A stretch of DNA of 64,000 nt from Porphyromonadaceae bacterium (lineage in GTDB: Bacteria > Bacteroidota > Bacteroidia > Bacteroidales > UBA12481): NCBI GenBank assembly GCA_007280905.1, contig QYQM01000077.1, positions 1-64,000 of the forward strand. The letters run 5' to 3'. The translations under genes were made by a program, and so were the position numbers. How positions within the stretch are numbered: the stretch's first letter is position 1; the number at the start of each line of letters is the position of its first letter. Positions 27,504 through 36,065 of this stretch are shown in pieces. The notes beneath the pieces were generated by a model, which ran no database searches, was not told where the DNA came from, and saw only the letters and a list, made by a program, of their open reading frames with translations.

Positions 27504-27562
27504 TGTAGAGACGCATAATTGCGTCTTTGAAATGAAGACGCAATTATGCGTCTCTACATCAT
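27500..27562. repeat. Perfect inverted repeat, 28-bp arms and 7-nt loop (GTAGAGACGCATAATTGCGTCT type)
   Basis: atgatgtagagacgcataattgcgtctt-tgaaatg-aagacgcaattatgcgtctctacatcat. Confidence 0.97.
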
Positions 27563-27568
27563 GTTTAT

Positions 27569-28756
27569 TTATTTTCTTTTAGTCTTGGCAATCAGGAATT
27601 CGTCATCGAAAACCAGATAGACGCTCCAAGAGTGATCGATCCTTCCGGTATCGTAATGATAATAAGGCTCAAAGCGTAAGGCAAATTTCAAAAAATGGGT
27701 CAGGTTGAGGTCAAGCTGATATTTTAAAACCAACATTTGACGGTCGGATTGGAGAAAAAGCGGGTCTTTCTGACTGACTGACTGGAAAATCAGCATGCCG
27801 TGAGGAGATATAAAATTATGCGCTTTCCAATAGCCGACCTCAAAACTTCCAATTTTTGTATCCAGAAAACACCGGCTGTAGCTGCCATGGCCGTATGGAA
27901 CTGTTACCTGATCACCCGGATTGATTTCCAAAAATTCAACATAATTCTGGGCTAAGGCTACCGATTTTACAAAGGAATTCGAAATGAGCCAGTTCAGGCG
28001 TAATCCCTGGACCAGATTGAGCCGGGTGGAAGCCGGAAGATTTGTGGCATCAGTTTCCCCGCCCATATGCCTGAAAAGGGTGCTGAACGGCGCCGTAATC
28101 TGGAACAACTTTGAGTCAAAAAGCATAAATGTGGAGTTTGATCCGGCAGTAAAACGCTCCTGAAACGGATCTCCGGGTTTCAGAAATTGTTCCCAATTCA
28201 ACCATACATCCGATCGGAACTGGGGATAATTCCATAACAGCTCAAGGCCGTTCTCATAATTATCGATCAGATAATTTTCGAAATCCTGAACCGGTTCTAT
28301 AAGGTTGTGGTTAACGGTGCCATAGATTGTTCCGAATATCAGGCTGAAATGATCCGTCGCATCATATTGCAAACTCAGCACGGGAACGGCCCGTTCGAAC
28401 CGGTCTTCTCCGTGGTACTTCAGCAAATTAGCGCCCGCGCGGATGGTGGTTTTGGTATCCGGATGATATTCCAGTAGCGGTTCGAAATAGATTCCAATCA
28501 ATGAGGAGCCGGTCAGAAAGGGGTTTTTAAATTCATTATTCTTGAAATAGGCGGTACTCTTCATCCGGAAATACAAGCTCTTTGGGATGATACTATCCTG
28601 CCCCGGAGGAGTCTGGAATGCTGAGTATTCGGGCCAGAGGACTTCTCTGTGGTCCACCGTCGTTTTTGTCGTATCTGCCGTCTGCGATCTTCCGTCGGCG
28701 CCCCTCAAGCCAGCAATTACAATAAATAATATGATCAGCAATCGAAGCGTCACCAC
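27569..28756 (-). CDS. Secreted/outer membrane beta-barrel-like hypothetical protein
   Basis: Signal peptide and alternating aromatic/hydrophobic pattern (YFKNNEFKNPFLTGSSLIGIYFEPLLEYHPDTKTTIRAGANLL). Confidence 0.6.
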   Translation of the reverse strand: MVTLRLLIILFIVIAGLRGADGRSQTADTTKTTVDHREVLWPEYSAFQTPPGQDSIIPKSLYFRMKSTAYFKNNEFKNPFLTGSSLIGIYFEPLLEYHPDTKTTIRAGANLLKYHGEDRFERAVPVLSLQYDATDHFSLIFGTIYGTVNHNLIEPVQDFENYLIDNYENGLELLWNYPQFRSDVWLNWEQFLKPGDPFQERFTAGSNSTFMLFDSKLFQITAPFSTLFRHMGGETDATNLPASTRLNLVQGLRLNWLISNSFVKSVALAQNYVEFLEINPGDQVTVPYGHGSYSRCFLDTKIGSFEVGYWKAHNFISPHGMLIFQSVSQKDPLFLQSDRQMLVLKYQLDLNLTHFLKFALRFEPYYHYDTGRIDHSWSVYLVFDDEFLIAKTKRK

Positions 28757-28838
28757 AGTCTGTTATCAGATTTATCGAGGAAAAACAGGTGAAAGTACAA
28801 AATTTCAGGTTCGTGCTTATAATCCCTACTTTTACGGC

Positions 28839-29852
28839 ATGAAAATAGGTTCTGTTGTTTTACCGGAAAGGGCTTTGATTCTGGCACCCATGGAGGATAT
28901 TACGGATGCTCCTTTCCGCCTGTTATGCAAGCGGTTTGGTGTTGACCTGATGTTCTCGGAGTTCGTGGCTTCCGAGGCAGTGATCCGGAAAATCGATAAA
29001 ATCCTTATGAAAATGGAGATCCATCCTTCAGAGCATCCGTATGGGATTCAGTTATACGGAAAGGAAACCTCATCGATGGTTGCATCGGTAAAAATCGCCG
29101 AACAGTATCAGCCCGATCTTATCGATCTGAACTTCGGTTGTCCGGCCAAAAAGATCGCTATGAAAGGGGCCGGTGCCGGAATGTTACGCGACATCCCGCA
29201 ATTACTGAAAATGACTGCTGCAGTGGTTCAGGCAACGCATCTTCCGGTGACCGTTAAAACCCGGCTGGGCTGGGACGACAACAGCAAGATTATCGTTGAA
29301 CTGGCAGAGCAGCTGCAGGACACCGGCATTGCTGCTTTGACGATTCACGGCCGCACCCGTGCCCAGATGTACCTCGGCGAGGCCGACTGGACGCTGATCG
29401 GCGAGGTGAAGAACAACCAGAGAATGTATATCCCGATTATCGGGAACGGGGATATCGACTCACCCCAAAAAGCGAAACAGGCATTTGACAAATATGGTGT
29501 GGATGCGGTGATGATCGGCCGGGCAGCTATAGGCAGACCCTGGCTATTCAGGGAAGTCAGGCACTATCTAGATACGGGAGACTTACTCCCGCCGCAATTA
29601 GTTAAGGATCAGGTTCAATTGGTACGTGAACATATAGCTATGTCGGCTGTGGATCGCCCCGAGATTCGGGCAGTCAGAAGCATGCGTCGGTTCTTTGCCG
29701 TCTATTTCAAAGGATTACCTGATTTTCGTGAAACAAGGGTGAAATTGCTTCAGGCTGAATCATTCGAGGAGGTTAACCGCCTACTCGATTTGATCGGGGA
29801 AAGATGGGGGTACCTGCCGGCCTATTCATCAACCGAATCCGTAGCAAAATAG
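28839..29852 (+). CDS. dusB: tRNA-dihydrouridine synthase
   Basis: ILAPMEDITDAPFRLLCKRFGVDLMFSEFV; DLNFGCPAKKIAMKGAGAGMLRD; TIHGRTRAQMY; GNGDI; start at MKIGSVVL, not 28587. Confidence 0.95.
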   Translation: MKIGSVVLPERALILAPMEDITDAPFRLLCKRFGVDLMFSEFVASEAVIRKIDKILMKMEIHPSEHPYGIQLYGKETSSMVASVKIAEQYQPDLIDLNFGCPAKKIAMKGAGAGMLRDIPQLLKMTAAVVQATHLPVTVKTRLGWDDNSKIIVELAEQLQDTGIAALTIHGRTRAQMYLGEADWTLIGEVKNNQRMYIPIIGNGDIDSPQKAKQAFDKYGVDAVMIGRAAIGRPWLFREVRHYLDTGDLLPPQLVKDQVQLVREHIAMSAVDRPEIRAVRSMRRFFAVYFKGLPDFRETRVKLLQAESFEEVNRLLDLIGERWGYLPAYSSTESVAK

Positions 29853-31057
29853 CGTTTCTTCATAACCCGCAGCGGAACCCACGCGGCAAAGTAGCCAATC
29901 ACGCCAACCAAAAAAATAACCAGCAGAAAATCGCTGAACAGCATCCTTACCGGGTACACATTCACTACAAATGACCCGGTATTGGGAAAGCGAATGATCC
30001 CGAACTGCTGCTGCAGCATGCAAAAAACCGCACCCAGAATCAGTCCGATCATCATCCCGATCCCCGTTACCAACAGGCCTTCCCACAGAAATACCTGTCT
30101 GATTTTAACCTGACTGGCACCCATGCTGCGCAAGATCTGCATATCGGTCTTCTTTTCCAGCATCAGCAGGGTTAATGATGAGATCGTATTAAAAGAGGCA
30201 ACCATCAGAATAAAACTAAGAATCAGAAAGATAGCCCATTTTTCTGATGACATGACGCGGTAAAAATCGGCATGCTGGCGAAGCCGGTCTGATATCCTGA
30301 AATCCTTCCCGAAAACAGACAACAATTTTTTGATGATATCGGGTGTCTGCCGGGCATCAGTAATTTTTATCTCCAGTGCACTGACCTCCCCGGCTGAATA
30401 ATCAAAAAAATCGCGCGCAAAATCCAGTGGTACAATGAGATATTTTGAATCGTAATCTTGCTGGATCCCGAAAACCCCGGATGGAAAGAGAAAGCGATGA
30501 TTGATGGATTGCATTGGATTCAGGAGAATCCTGCCGGATCGCTTCGGTACATAAACATGAATCGGATTGATAAAATTGAGCCCGACACCCAACTCGCCGG
30601 CAAGCTCCTGGCCGATCACCCCCATTGGTGTATCGCCGGCAGCTAAACGGACCTCCCCATCGACCAGCAGGGAATCAATGCCTGAAACTTTGGTAAATTC
30701 CGGACCGACGCCCTTGACGGTGGCTATTGCCTGACGATCACGGTATTTCAGCAAGGCATTCTCTTCCAAAACCTGACAGTAATACGCTACCCCCGGAATG
30801 GCCTGTACCCGGCTAAGAAGAATCGAATCGGCACTGAACGTTTTCCCCTCAATGGCTGTGATTTTGATATCCGGATCGAAGGAACTGAACAGCGACCGGA
30901 TCAGGTGATCAAGGCCGTTAAACACTGAAAGCACAATGATAAGGGTCATGGTGCCAAGGGTAATTCCGGCTACAGAGATCCGGGATATCCAGTTAATGAT
31001 GTGCCTCGACCGGCGTGCCTTGAAATATCTGAAAGCGATAAAAAGAGGCAGGTTCAT
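29822..31057 (-). CDS. ABC transporter permease, FtsX-like (LolC/E-type lipoprotein release)
   Basis: FIAFRYFKARRSRHIINWISRISVAGITLGTMTLIIVLSVFNGL; MVASFNTISSLTLLMLEKKTDMQILRSMGAS. Confidence 0.93.
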   Translation of the reverse strand: MNLPLFIAFRYFKARRSRHIINWISRISVAGITLGTMTLIIVLSVFNGLDHLIRSLFSSFDPDIKITAIEGKTFSADSILLSRVQAIPGVAYYCQVLEENALLKYRDRQAIATVKGVGPEFTKVSGIDSLLVDGEVRLAAGDTPMGVIGQELAGELGVGLNFINPIHVYVPKRSGRILLNPMQSINHRFLFPSGVFGIQQDYDSKYLIVPLDFARDFFDYSAGEVSALEIKITDARQTPDIIKKLLSVFGKDFRISDRLRQHADFYRVMSSEKWAIFLILSFILMVASFNTISSLTLLMLEKKTDMQILRSMGASQVKIRQVFLWEGLLVTGIGMMIGLILGAVFCMLQQQFGIIRFPNTGSFVVNVYPVRMLFSDFLLVIFLVGVIGYFAAWVPLRVMKKRYFATDSVDE

Positions 31058-31392
31058 TATTTCAATAATTCACTGATCCTATCTACATAATCCAGGGAAT
31101 CGTCAAGGTAAAAACGCAATTCCGGGATGTGCCTTACCTGTTTCCCTATCTTTTTACCCAACTCAAACCGGATCATTTTAGTTTTTTCTTCTAGTAGTTT
31201 GACTATCTCTTCAGCCCTGGATGAAGGGAAAACGCTGATATAGGACTTTGCCTGGCTCAGGTCGGGGCTCATCCTGACCTGGGTCACTGATATCATGGAG
31301 CCGTGATCGGCCAAACCGATTTCTCCCCTGAAGTATTCAGCCAATTCCTTCTGGATCAGCCGGGCTATTTTTAGTTGACGTGTTGTTTCCAT
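31057..31392 (-). CDS. rbfA: Ribosome-binding factor A
   Basis: RLIQKELAEYF...ISVTQVRMSPDLSQAKSYISVFP...ELRFYLDDSLDYVDRISELL. Confidence 0.92.
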   Translation of the reverse strand: METTRQLKIARLIQKELAEYFRGEIGLADHGSMISVTQVRMSPDLSQAKSYISVFPSSRAEEIVKLLEEKTKMIRFELGKKIGKQVRHIPELRFYLDDSLDYVDRISELLK

Positions 31393-31458
31393 CTGATGGT
31401 CCTCCTCACTGGTTAAACGATATCAAAGGTAATCAAACCAGACTAAAGGAGGAATTTC

Positions 31459-31466
31459 TATCTTTG
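31459..31466 (+). promoter_or_regulatory. Candidate Bacteroidota -7 element TATCTTTG upstream of trpS
   Basis: Exact TAnnTTTG match 28 nt upstream of ATG 31494; no clear -33 element. Confidence 0.4.
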
Positions 31467-31493
31467 GAACCGTTTATACAGAACAAAATCAGC

Positions 31494-32486
31494 ATGAAAG
31501 AAACGGTATTAAGCGGAATCCGGTCGACCGGGAACCTTCATTTGGGTAATTATTTTGGTGCAATCCGGAACTTTGTACGGATGCAGCATGAATATAACTG
31601 CTATTTTTTCGTCGCCGACTGGCATTCATTAACCACTCATCCGCATCCCAGAGACCTTCATGCCAATGTGAAAACGGTTTTATCGGAATACCTGGCCTGC
31701 GGGATTGATCCTGAAATTGCCACCTTGTATGTTCAAAGTGATATTCCGGAAATTGCCGAGCTGTATTTACTGATGAACATGAATGCCTATATCGGTGAAC
31801 TGGAGCGAACCACCACCTTTAAAGAAAAGGTCAGGAAACAGCTGGATAACGTTAATGCCGGTTTGCTGACCTATCCTGTTCTGATGGCTGCAGATATTAT
31901 TATCCATAAAGCGAATAAAGTCCCGGTTGGTAAGGATCAGGAGCAGAATATCGAGATGGCCCGGCGGTTTGCCCGGCGGTTTAATACGATTTATGAAACC
32001 GAGTATTTCCCGGAGCCTGAAGGTTTTAGCTTCAGCGGTAACCTGATAAAGATACCTGGTTTGGATGGATCCGGGAAAATGGGGAAATCAGAAGGGAATG
32101 CGATCAACCTGGCTGATGATGCAAAAAAGATTCATCAGAAGGTGATGAGGGCAGTAACCGATGCCGGCCCAACCGAGATGAACCAAACTCCTCCCGAAGC
32201 CATTGAAAATCTTTTTAAACTGATGGAGGTGGCCAGTACCCCAGAAACCGTGATTCATTTCAGGGAGCAATATGCAAAATGCCGGATCCGCTATGGTGAT
32301 TTGAAAAAACAATTATCTGCAGATATTATCCGGCTAACGGCTCCAATTCGGACCCGGATTCTGGAAATTCAGGCCGATGATGCCTATCTGGCGAAAGTGG
32401 TAAAAATGGGAGCCGAAAAAGCCCGGATCAGTGCATCCGCGACCTTGCGGGATGTGAGGGAGATTATCGGATTCAGGAAGTTTTAA
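31494..32486 (+). CDS. trpS: Tryptophanyl-tRNA synthetase
   Basis: SGIRSTGNLHLGNYFGAI; ADWHSLTTHP; PGLDGSGKMGKSEGNAI; start at MKETVLSG. Confidence 0.96.
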   Translation: MKETVLSGIRSTGNLHLGNYFGAIRNFVRMQHEYNCYFFVADWHSLTTHPHPRDLHANVKTVLSEYLACGIDPEIATLYVQSDIPEIAELYLLMNMNAYIGELERTTTFKEKVRKQLDNVNAGLLTYPVLMAADIIIHKANKVPVGKDQEQNIEMARRFARRFNTIYETEYFPEPEGFSFSGNLIKIPGLDGSGKMGKSEGNAINLADDAKKIHQKVMRAVTDAGPTEMNQTPPEAIENLFKLMEVASTPETVIHFREQYAKCRIRYGDLKKQLSADIIRLTAPIRTRILEIQADDAYLAKVVKMGAEKARISASATLRDVREIIGFRKF

Positions 32487-32550
32487 TGCTCCCAAAGGCA
32501 TTCGCGGTCAGTGACCGGTGCTCCCAAAAGCGTTCGCGGTAAGGAACGGG

Positions 32551-32573
32551 GTCCCGGCCTTCGCCGGGATGAC
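32551..32573. repeat. REP-like GTCCCGGCCTTCGCCGGGATGAC element
   Basis: Small palindrome; related copies at 38590-38612 and 40745-40767. Confidence 0.75.
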
Positions 32574-32686
32574 ACTTCTCCGTATTGAACTCACCTCCTC
32601 ACTCCCTTAACTCCCTTAACGATCTTTTCTTTCTTCTCGCTCTTCTCTTTCTTAACCTCTTATAGTCTTAAAGTCTTCTCGTCTTC

Positions 32687-34255
32687 TTATCGTCCCTGTT
32701 TAGGATAGTCCAGGTTATAGTGCAATCCCCGGCTTTCCTTGCGCTGGCGGGCATGTTTGACGATCAGGTAAGCCACTTTGATGGCATTCCTCAGTTCACA
32801 GAGTTTTACTGATACTGTTGACTGGCTATACAGTTCCTCGGTTTCGCGATAGAGGATATAGATCCGGTCAACGGCCCTTTTCAGACGGGCATTGGTACGG
32901 ACAATTCCCACATAGTTGGTCATAATCTGTTGCAACTCTCTGGTACCTTGGGTGATTAGTACCATTTCATCGGGATTGCGTGTTCCCTCATCGTTCCAGG
33001 GTGGTATTTCCAGTTGGTGCTTCAGATCTGGCAGTTTCCGGCCCGAATCAATGGCTGCCCGGTGGGCAAAAACTACTGCTTCAAGCAACGAATTGGATGC
33101 CAAACGATTTGCACCATGTAAACCGGTGCAGGCCACTTCGCCCGCGGCATACAGATTACGGATGGTAGTCTGGCCATTTTCATCGGTACGGATACCCCCG
33201 CAGAAATAGTGAGCGGCAGGAACAACCGGCACAGGCATCCGGGTCATATCAATCCCAATAGAAAGGCATTTCTTATTTATATTCGGAAAATGAGCTTTTA
33301 AGCTTTCGGGCTCAATATGAGTGCAAACCAGATTAACAAAATCCTCACCGCGGTTTTTCAGTTCCGTATCTATGGCATGGGCTACGATGTCCCTTGATGC
33401 CAGTGATCCGCGCGGGTCATATTTGTTCATGAATTCCTCGCCATCCTGGGTTTTAAGTATCCCGCCAAAGCCGCGTACGGCCTCAGAAATCAGGAATGAC
33501 GGACGTTCTCCGGGATTATACAGGCTTGTGGGGTGAAATTGAAAGAATTCAACATGATCCACATAGGCTTTAGCCCGGTAAGCCATAGCAATTCCGTCGC
33601 CCGTTGCAATCGGAGGATTGGTGGTTGTCTGATAAATATATCCGCTCCCGCCGGTGGCTAAGAGGGTGATCTTGGAAAGAATGGTATCGATCCGGTTATT
33701 TTCGATATCAAAAGTATAGGCTCCGTAACACTCGATTTCGGGATTACCGCGGAACACCGGGGTACCCAGATGATGCTGCGTGATCAGGTCGAGCGCAAAG
33801 GACTTTTCCATGATCGTAATATTTGGATGAGACCGGACGCGGCCCGAAAGTGCGCGCATGATCTCTGCTCCTGTGCTGTCCTTGTAATGCAAAATACGAT
33901 TCTCCGAATGTCCTCCCTCGCGGTTCAGGTTAAACTTACCATCGGTATCTTTATCAAAATTGGCGCCCCATCCGATCAATGACTTGATCTGTTCCGGTGC
34001 CTCATTTATCACCATTCTCACGATTTTCTCATCACATAGCCCGTCACCGGCAATGAGGGTGTCCTGAACATGCTTTTCCGGGTTATCCGGGGGGTACATC
34101 ACCGAGGCAATGCCACCCTGGGCATACCAGGTGTTGGTTTCTTCGAGGTTTGTTTTGCTGAGCAAAATAACACTTCCAAATTCGGCAACCTGCAACGCAA
34201 AGGACATTCCTGCGAGGCCGCTGCCAACTACCAAAAAATCAGTTTTGTGTTCCAT
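32687..34255 (-). CDS. nadB: L-aspartate oxidase
   Basis: FLVVGSGLAGMSFALQVAEFG; NTWYAQGGIASV; EFFQFHPTSLY; GLHGANRLASNSLLEAVVFAHRAA. Confidence 0.96.
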   Translation of the reverse strand: MEHKTDFLVVGSGLAGMSFALQVAEFGSVILLSKTNLEETNTWYAQGGIASVMYPPDNPEKHVQDTLIAGDGLCDEKIVRMVINEAPEQIKSLIGWGANFDKDTDGKFNLNREGGHSENRILHYKDSTGAEIMRALSGRVRSHPNITIMEKSFALDLITQHHLGTPVFRGNPEIECYGAYTFDIENNRIDTILSKITLLATGGSGYIYQTTTNPPIATGDGIAMAYRAKAYVDHVEFFQFHPTSLYNPGERPSFLISEAVRGFGGILKTQDGEEFMNKYDPRGSLASRDIVAHAIDTELKNRGEDFVNLVCTHIEPESLKAHFPNINKKCLSIGIDMTRMPVPVVPAAHYFCGGIRTDENGQTTIRNLYAAGEVACTGLHGANRLASNSLLEAVVFAHRAAIDSGRKLPDLKHQLEIPPWNDEGTRNPDEMVLITQGTRELQQIMTNYVGIVRTNARLKRAVDRIYILYRETEELYSQSTVSVKLCELRNAIKVAYLIVKHARQRKESRGLHYNLDYPKQGR

Positions 34256-34289
34256 CGTTGCAAAAATCGGATAAATTAAGGAATTACCC

Positions 34290-34297
34290 TATTTTTG
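34290..34297 (+). promoter_or_regulatory. Candidate Bacteroidota -7 element TATTTTTG upstream of glyQS
   Basis: TAnnTTTG match 27 nt upstream of ATG 34324. Confidence 0.4.
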
Positions 34298-34323
34298 GAG
34301 CCTGATATACCGATTGTTTCAAA

Positions 34324-35868
34324 ATGAATCAAGAAGAAGTATTTAAAAAGCTGGTTTCCCATTGTAAGGAATACGGTTTTGTTTTCCAGTCATCGGAGAT
34401 TTACGACGGACTAAGTGCCGTATATGATTATGGCCAGTATGGTGTTGAGCTTAAGAATAATATCAAAACATATTGGTGGGAATCAATGGTTCTGCTTCAT
34501 GAAAACGTGGTGGGGATTGATTCTGCCATATTTATGCATCCCACCATCTGGAAAGCATCCGGACATGTGGATGCCTTCAATGATCCGCTCATCGATAACA
34601 AAGATTCTAAAAAGCGTTATCGTGCTGATGTGCTGATTGAGGATGAGATGGCTAAGATGGAGGGGAAGATTGACAAGGAGATAGAGAAAGCACGCAAGCG
34701 ATTTGGTGATTCTTTCGATGAAACCATGTTCCGGCAAACCAATCCCAGAGTGACTGAAATTCAGGTTAAGATTGATTCGCTGCATAACCGGTTTACCAAA
34801 GCCCTGAACGATGGTGATCTCAATGAACTCAGGCAGATCATTATCGACAGTGAAATCGTTTGTCCGGTTTCCGGTACCCGCAACTGGACCGAAGTTCGCC
34901 ATTTTAACCTGATGTTTTCCACCGAGATAGGCTCAACGGTTGACGGAGCTTTAAAAATTTATCTTCGGCCGGAAACTGCACAGGGAATTTTTGTGAACTA
35001 TCTGAATGTTCAGAAAACCGGCCGGATGAAGTTGCCGTTCGGGATTGCCCAGATCGGAAAAGCTTTCCGTAATGAGATCGTTGCCCGGCAGTTCATTTTC
35101 CGTATGCGTGAATTCGAACAGATGGAAATGCAGTTTTTTGTTAAACCGGGTGAAGAACTGAAATGGTTTGAATACTGGAAAGCTATACGGATCCAGTGGC
35201 ACCGCGCACTGGGTTTCAATCCGGAGCATTATCGCTTTCACGATCATGATAAACTGGCGCATTACGCGAACGCCGCAACCGATATCGAATATAAATTCCC
35301 GTTCGGATTCAAAGAGGTGGAAGGGATTCATTCCCGCACCGATTTCGATCTGAGCCGTCACCAGGAATTTTCGGGCCGCAAGATTCAATATTTCGATCCG
35401 GAAACCAACGAATCGTATATACCTTTTGTCGTTGAAACCTCTATCGGGGTTGACCGGATGTTTTTGCAGGTGATCTCGGAAGCTTATGCCGAGGAGGAGG
35501 CACCCACTGCCGAAGGCGGCACGGATATCCGTACGGTCCTGAAACTCCCGCCGCCACTGGCTCCGGTAAAACTCGCCGTTTTCCCTTTGGTTAAAAAAGA
35601 TGGACTTCCCGAGATTGCACGGCAGATCATTGATGACCTGAAATTCGACTTTTACTGCCAGTACGATGAGAAAGATTCAATCGGAAAGCGGTACCGCAGG
35701 CACGATGCCATCGGAACACCGTATTGCGTAACGGTAGATCATCAGACCGCAGAGGATAATACCGTAACCATCCGTGACCGTGATTCAATGGAGCAGGAAA
35801 GGGTGGCCATTTCAGCTCTGCGTGAGTTGGTGGGCACTAAGGTGAATATGAAAAACCTTTTGAAATAG
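34324..35868 (+). CDS. glyQS: Glycyl-tRNA synthetase (homodimeric class II)
   Basis: YGFVFQSSEIYDGLSAVYDYGQYGVELKNNIK; LRPETAQGIFVNYLNV; FRMREFEQMEMQFFV; PYCVTVDHQTAEDNTVTIRDRDSMEQERV. Confidence 0.97.
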   Translation: MNQEEVFKKLVSHCKEYGFVFQSSEIYDGLSAVYDYGQYGVELKNNIKTYWWESMVLLHENVVGIDSAIFMHPTIWKASGHVDAFNDPLIDNKDSKKRYRADVLIEDEMAKMEGKIDKEIEKARKRFGDSFDETMFRQTNPRVTEIQVKIDSLHNRFTKALNDGDLNELRQIIIDSEIVCPVSGTRNWTEVRHFNLMFSTEIGSTVDGALKIYLRPETAQGIFVNYLNVQKTGRMKLPFGIAQIGKAFRNEIVARQFIFRMREFEQMEMQFFVKPGEELKWFEYWKAIRIQWHRALGFNPEHYRFHDHDKLAHYANAATDIEYKFPFGFKEVEGIHSRTDFDLSRHQEFSGRKIQYFDPETNESYIPFVVETSIGVDRMFLQVISEAYAEEEAPTAEGGTDIRTVLKLPPPLAPVKLAVFPLVKKDGLPEIARQIIDDLKFDFYCQYDEKDSIGKRYRRHDAIGTPYCVTVDHQTAEDNTVTIRDRDSMEQERVAISALRELVGTKVNMKNLLK

Positions 35869-35883
35869 TAAAGTAAAAAAGTT

Positions 35884-36011
35884 TAGATTCCAATTCAGAA
35901 TTGTCGAGTTCCGAGGTTTGAGATTCAGGTCACCATGAAGTTGAAATTTACAACTTCACGAATACTTGAATCTGTAATTTCGTCATTCGGAATTCTAAAT
36001 TCGAATCTCAT
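35884..36011. repeat. About 130-bp imperfect palindromic intergenic repeat, copy A
   Basis: Left arm agattccaattcagaattgtcgagttccgag...atgaagttg pairs with right arm caacttcacgaatacttgaatctg...ggaattctaaattcgaatct. Confidence 0.9.
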
Positions 36012-36030
36012 CTCTGTTACTTCTTACTTC

Positions 36031-36053
36031 TGATAACCGATAACCGACAACAA
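36031..36053. repeat. GGTTATC-family heptamers (tgataaccgataaccgacaac)
   Basis: 3 degenerate units on the minus strand. Confidence 0.7.
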
Positions 36054-36065
36054 AAAACACATTGT

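Noticed and set aside
28587-28838. N-terminal extension of dusB
   Set aside because: Overlaps the divergent gene 27569..28756; the DusB fold begins at MKIGSVVLPERALILAPMEDITDAPF.
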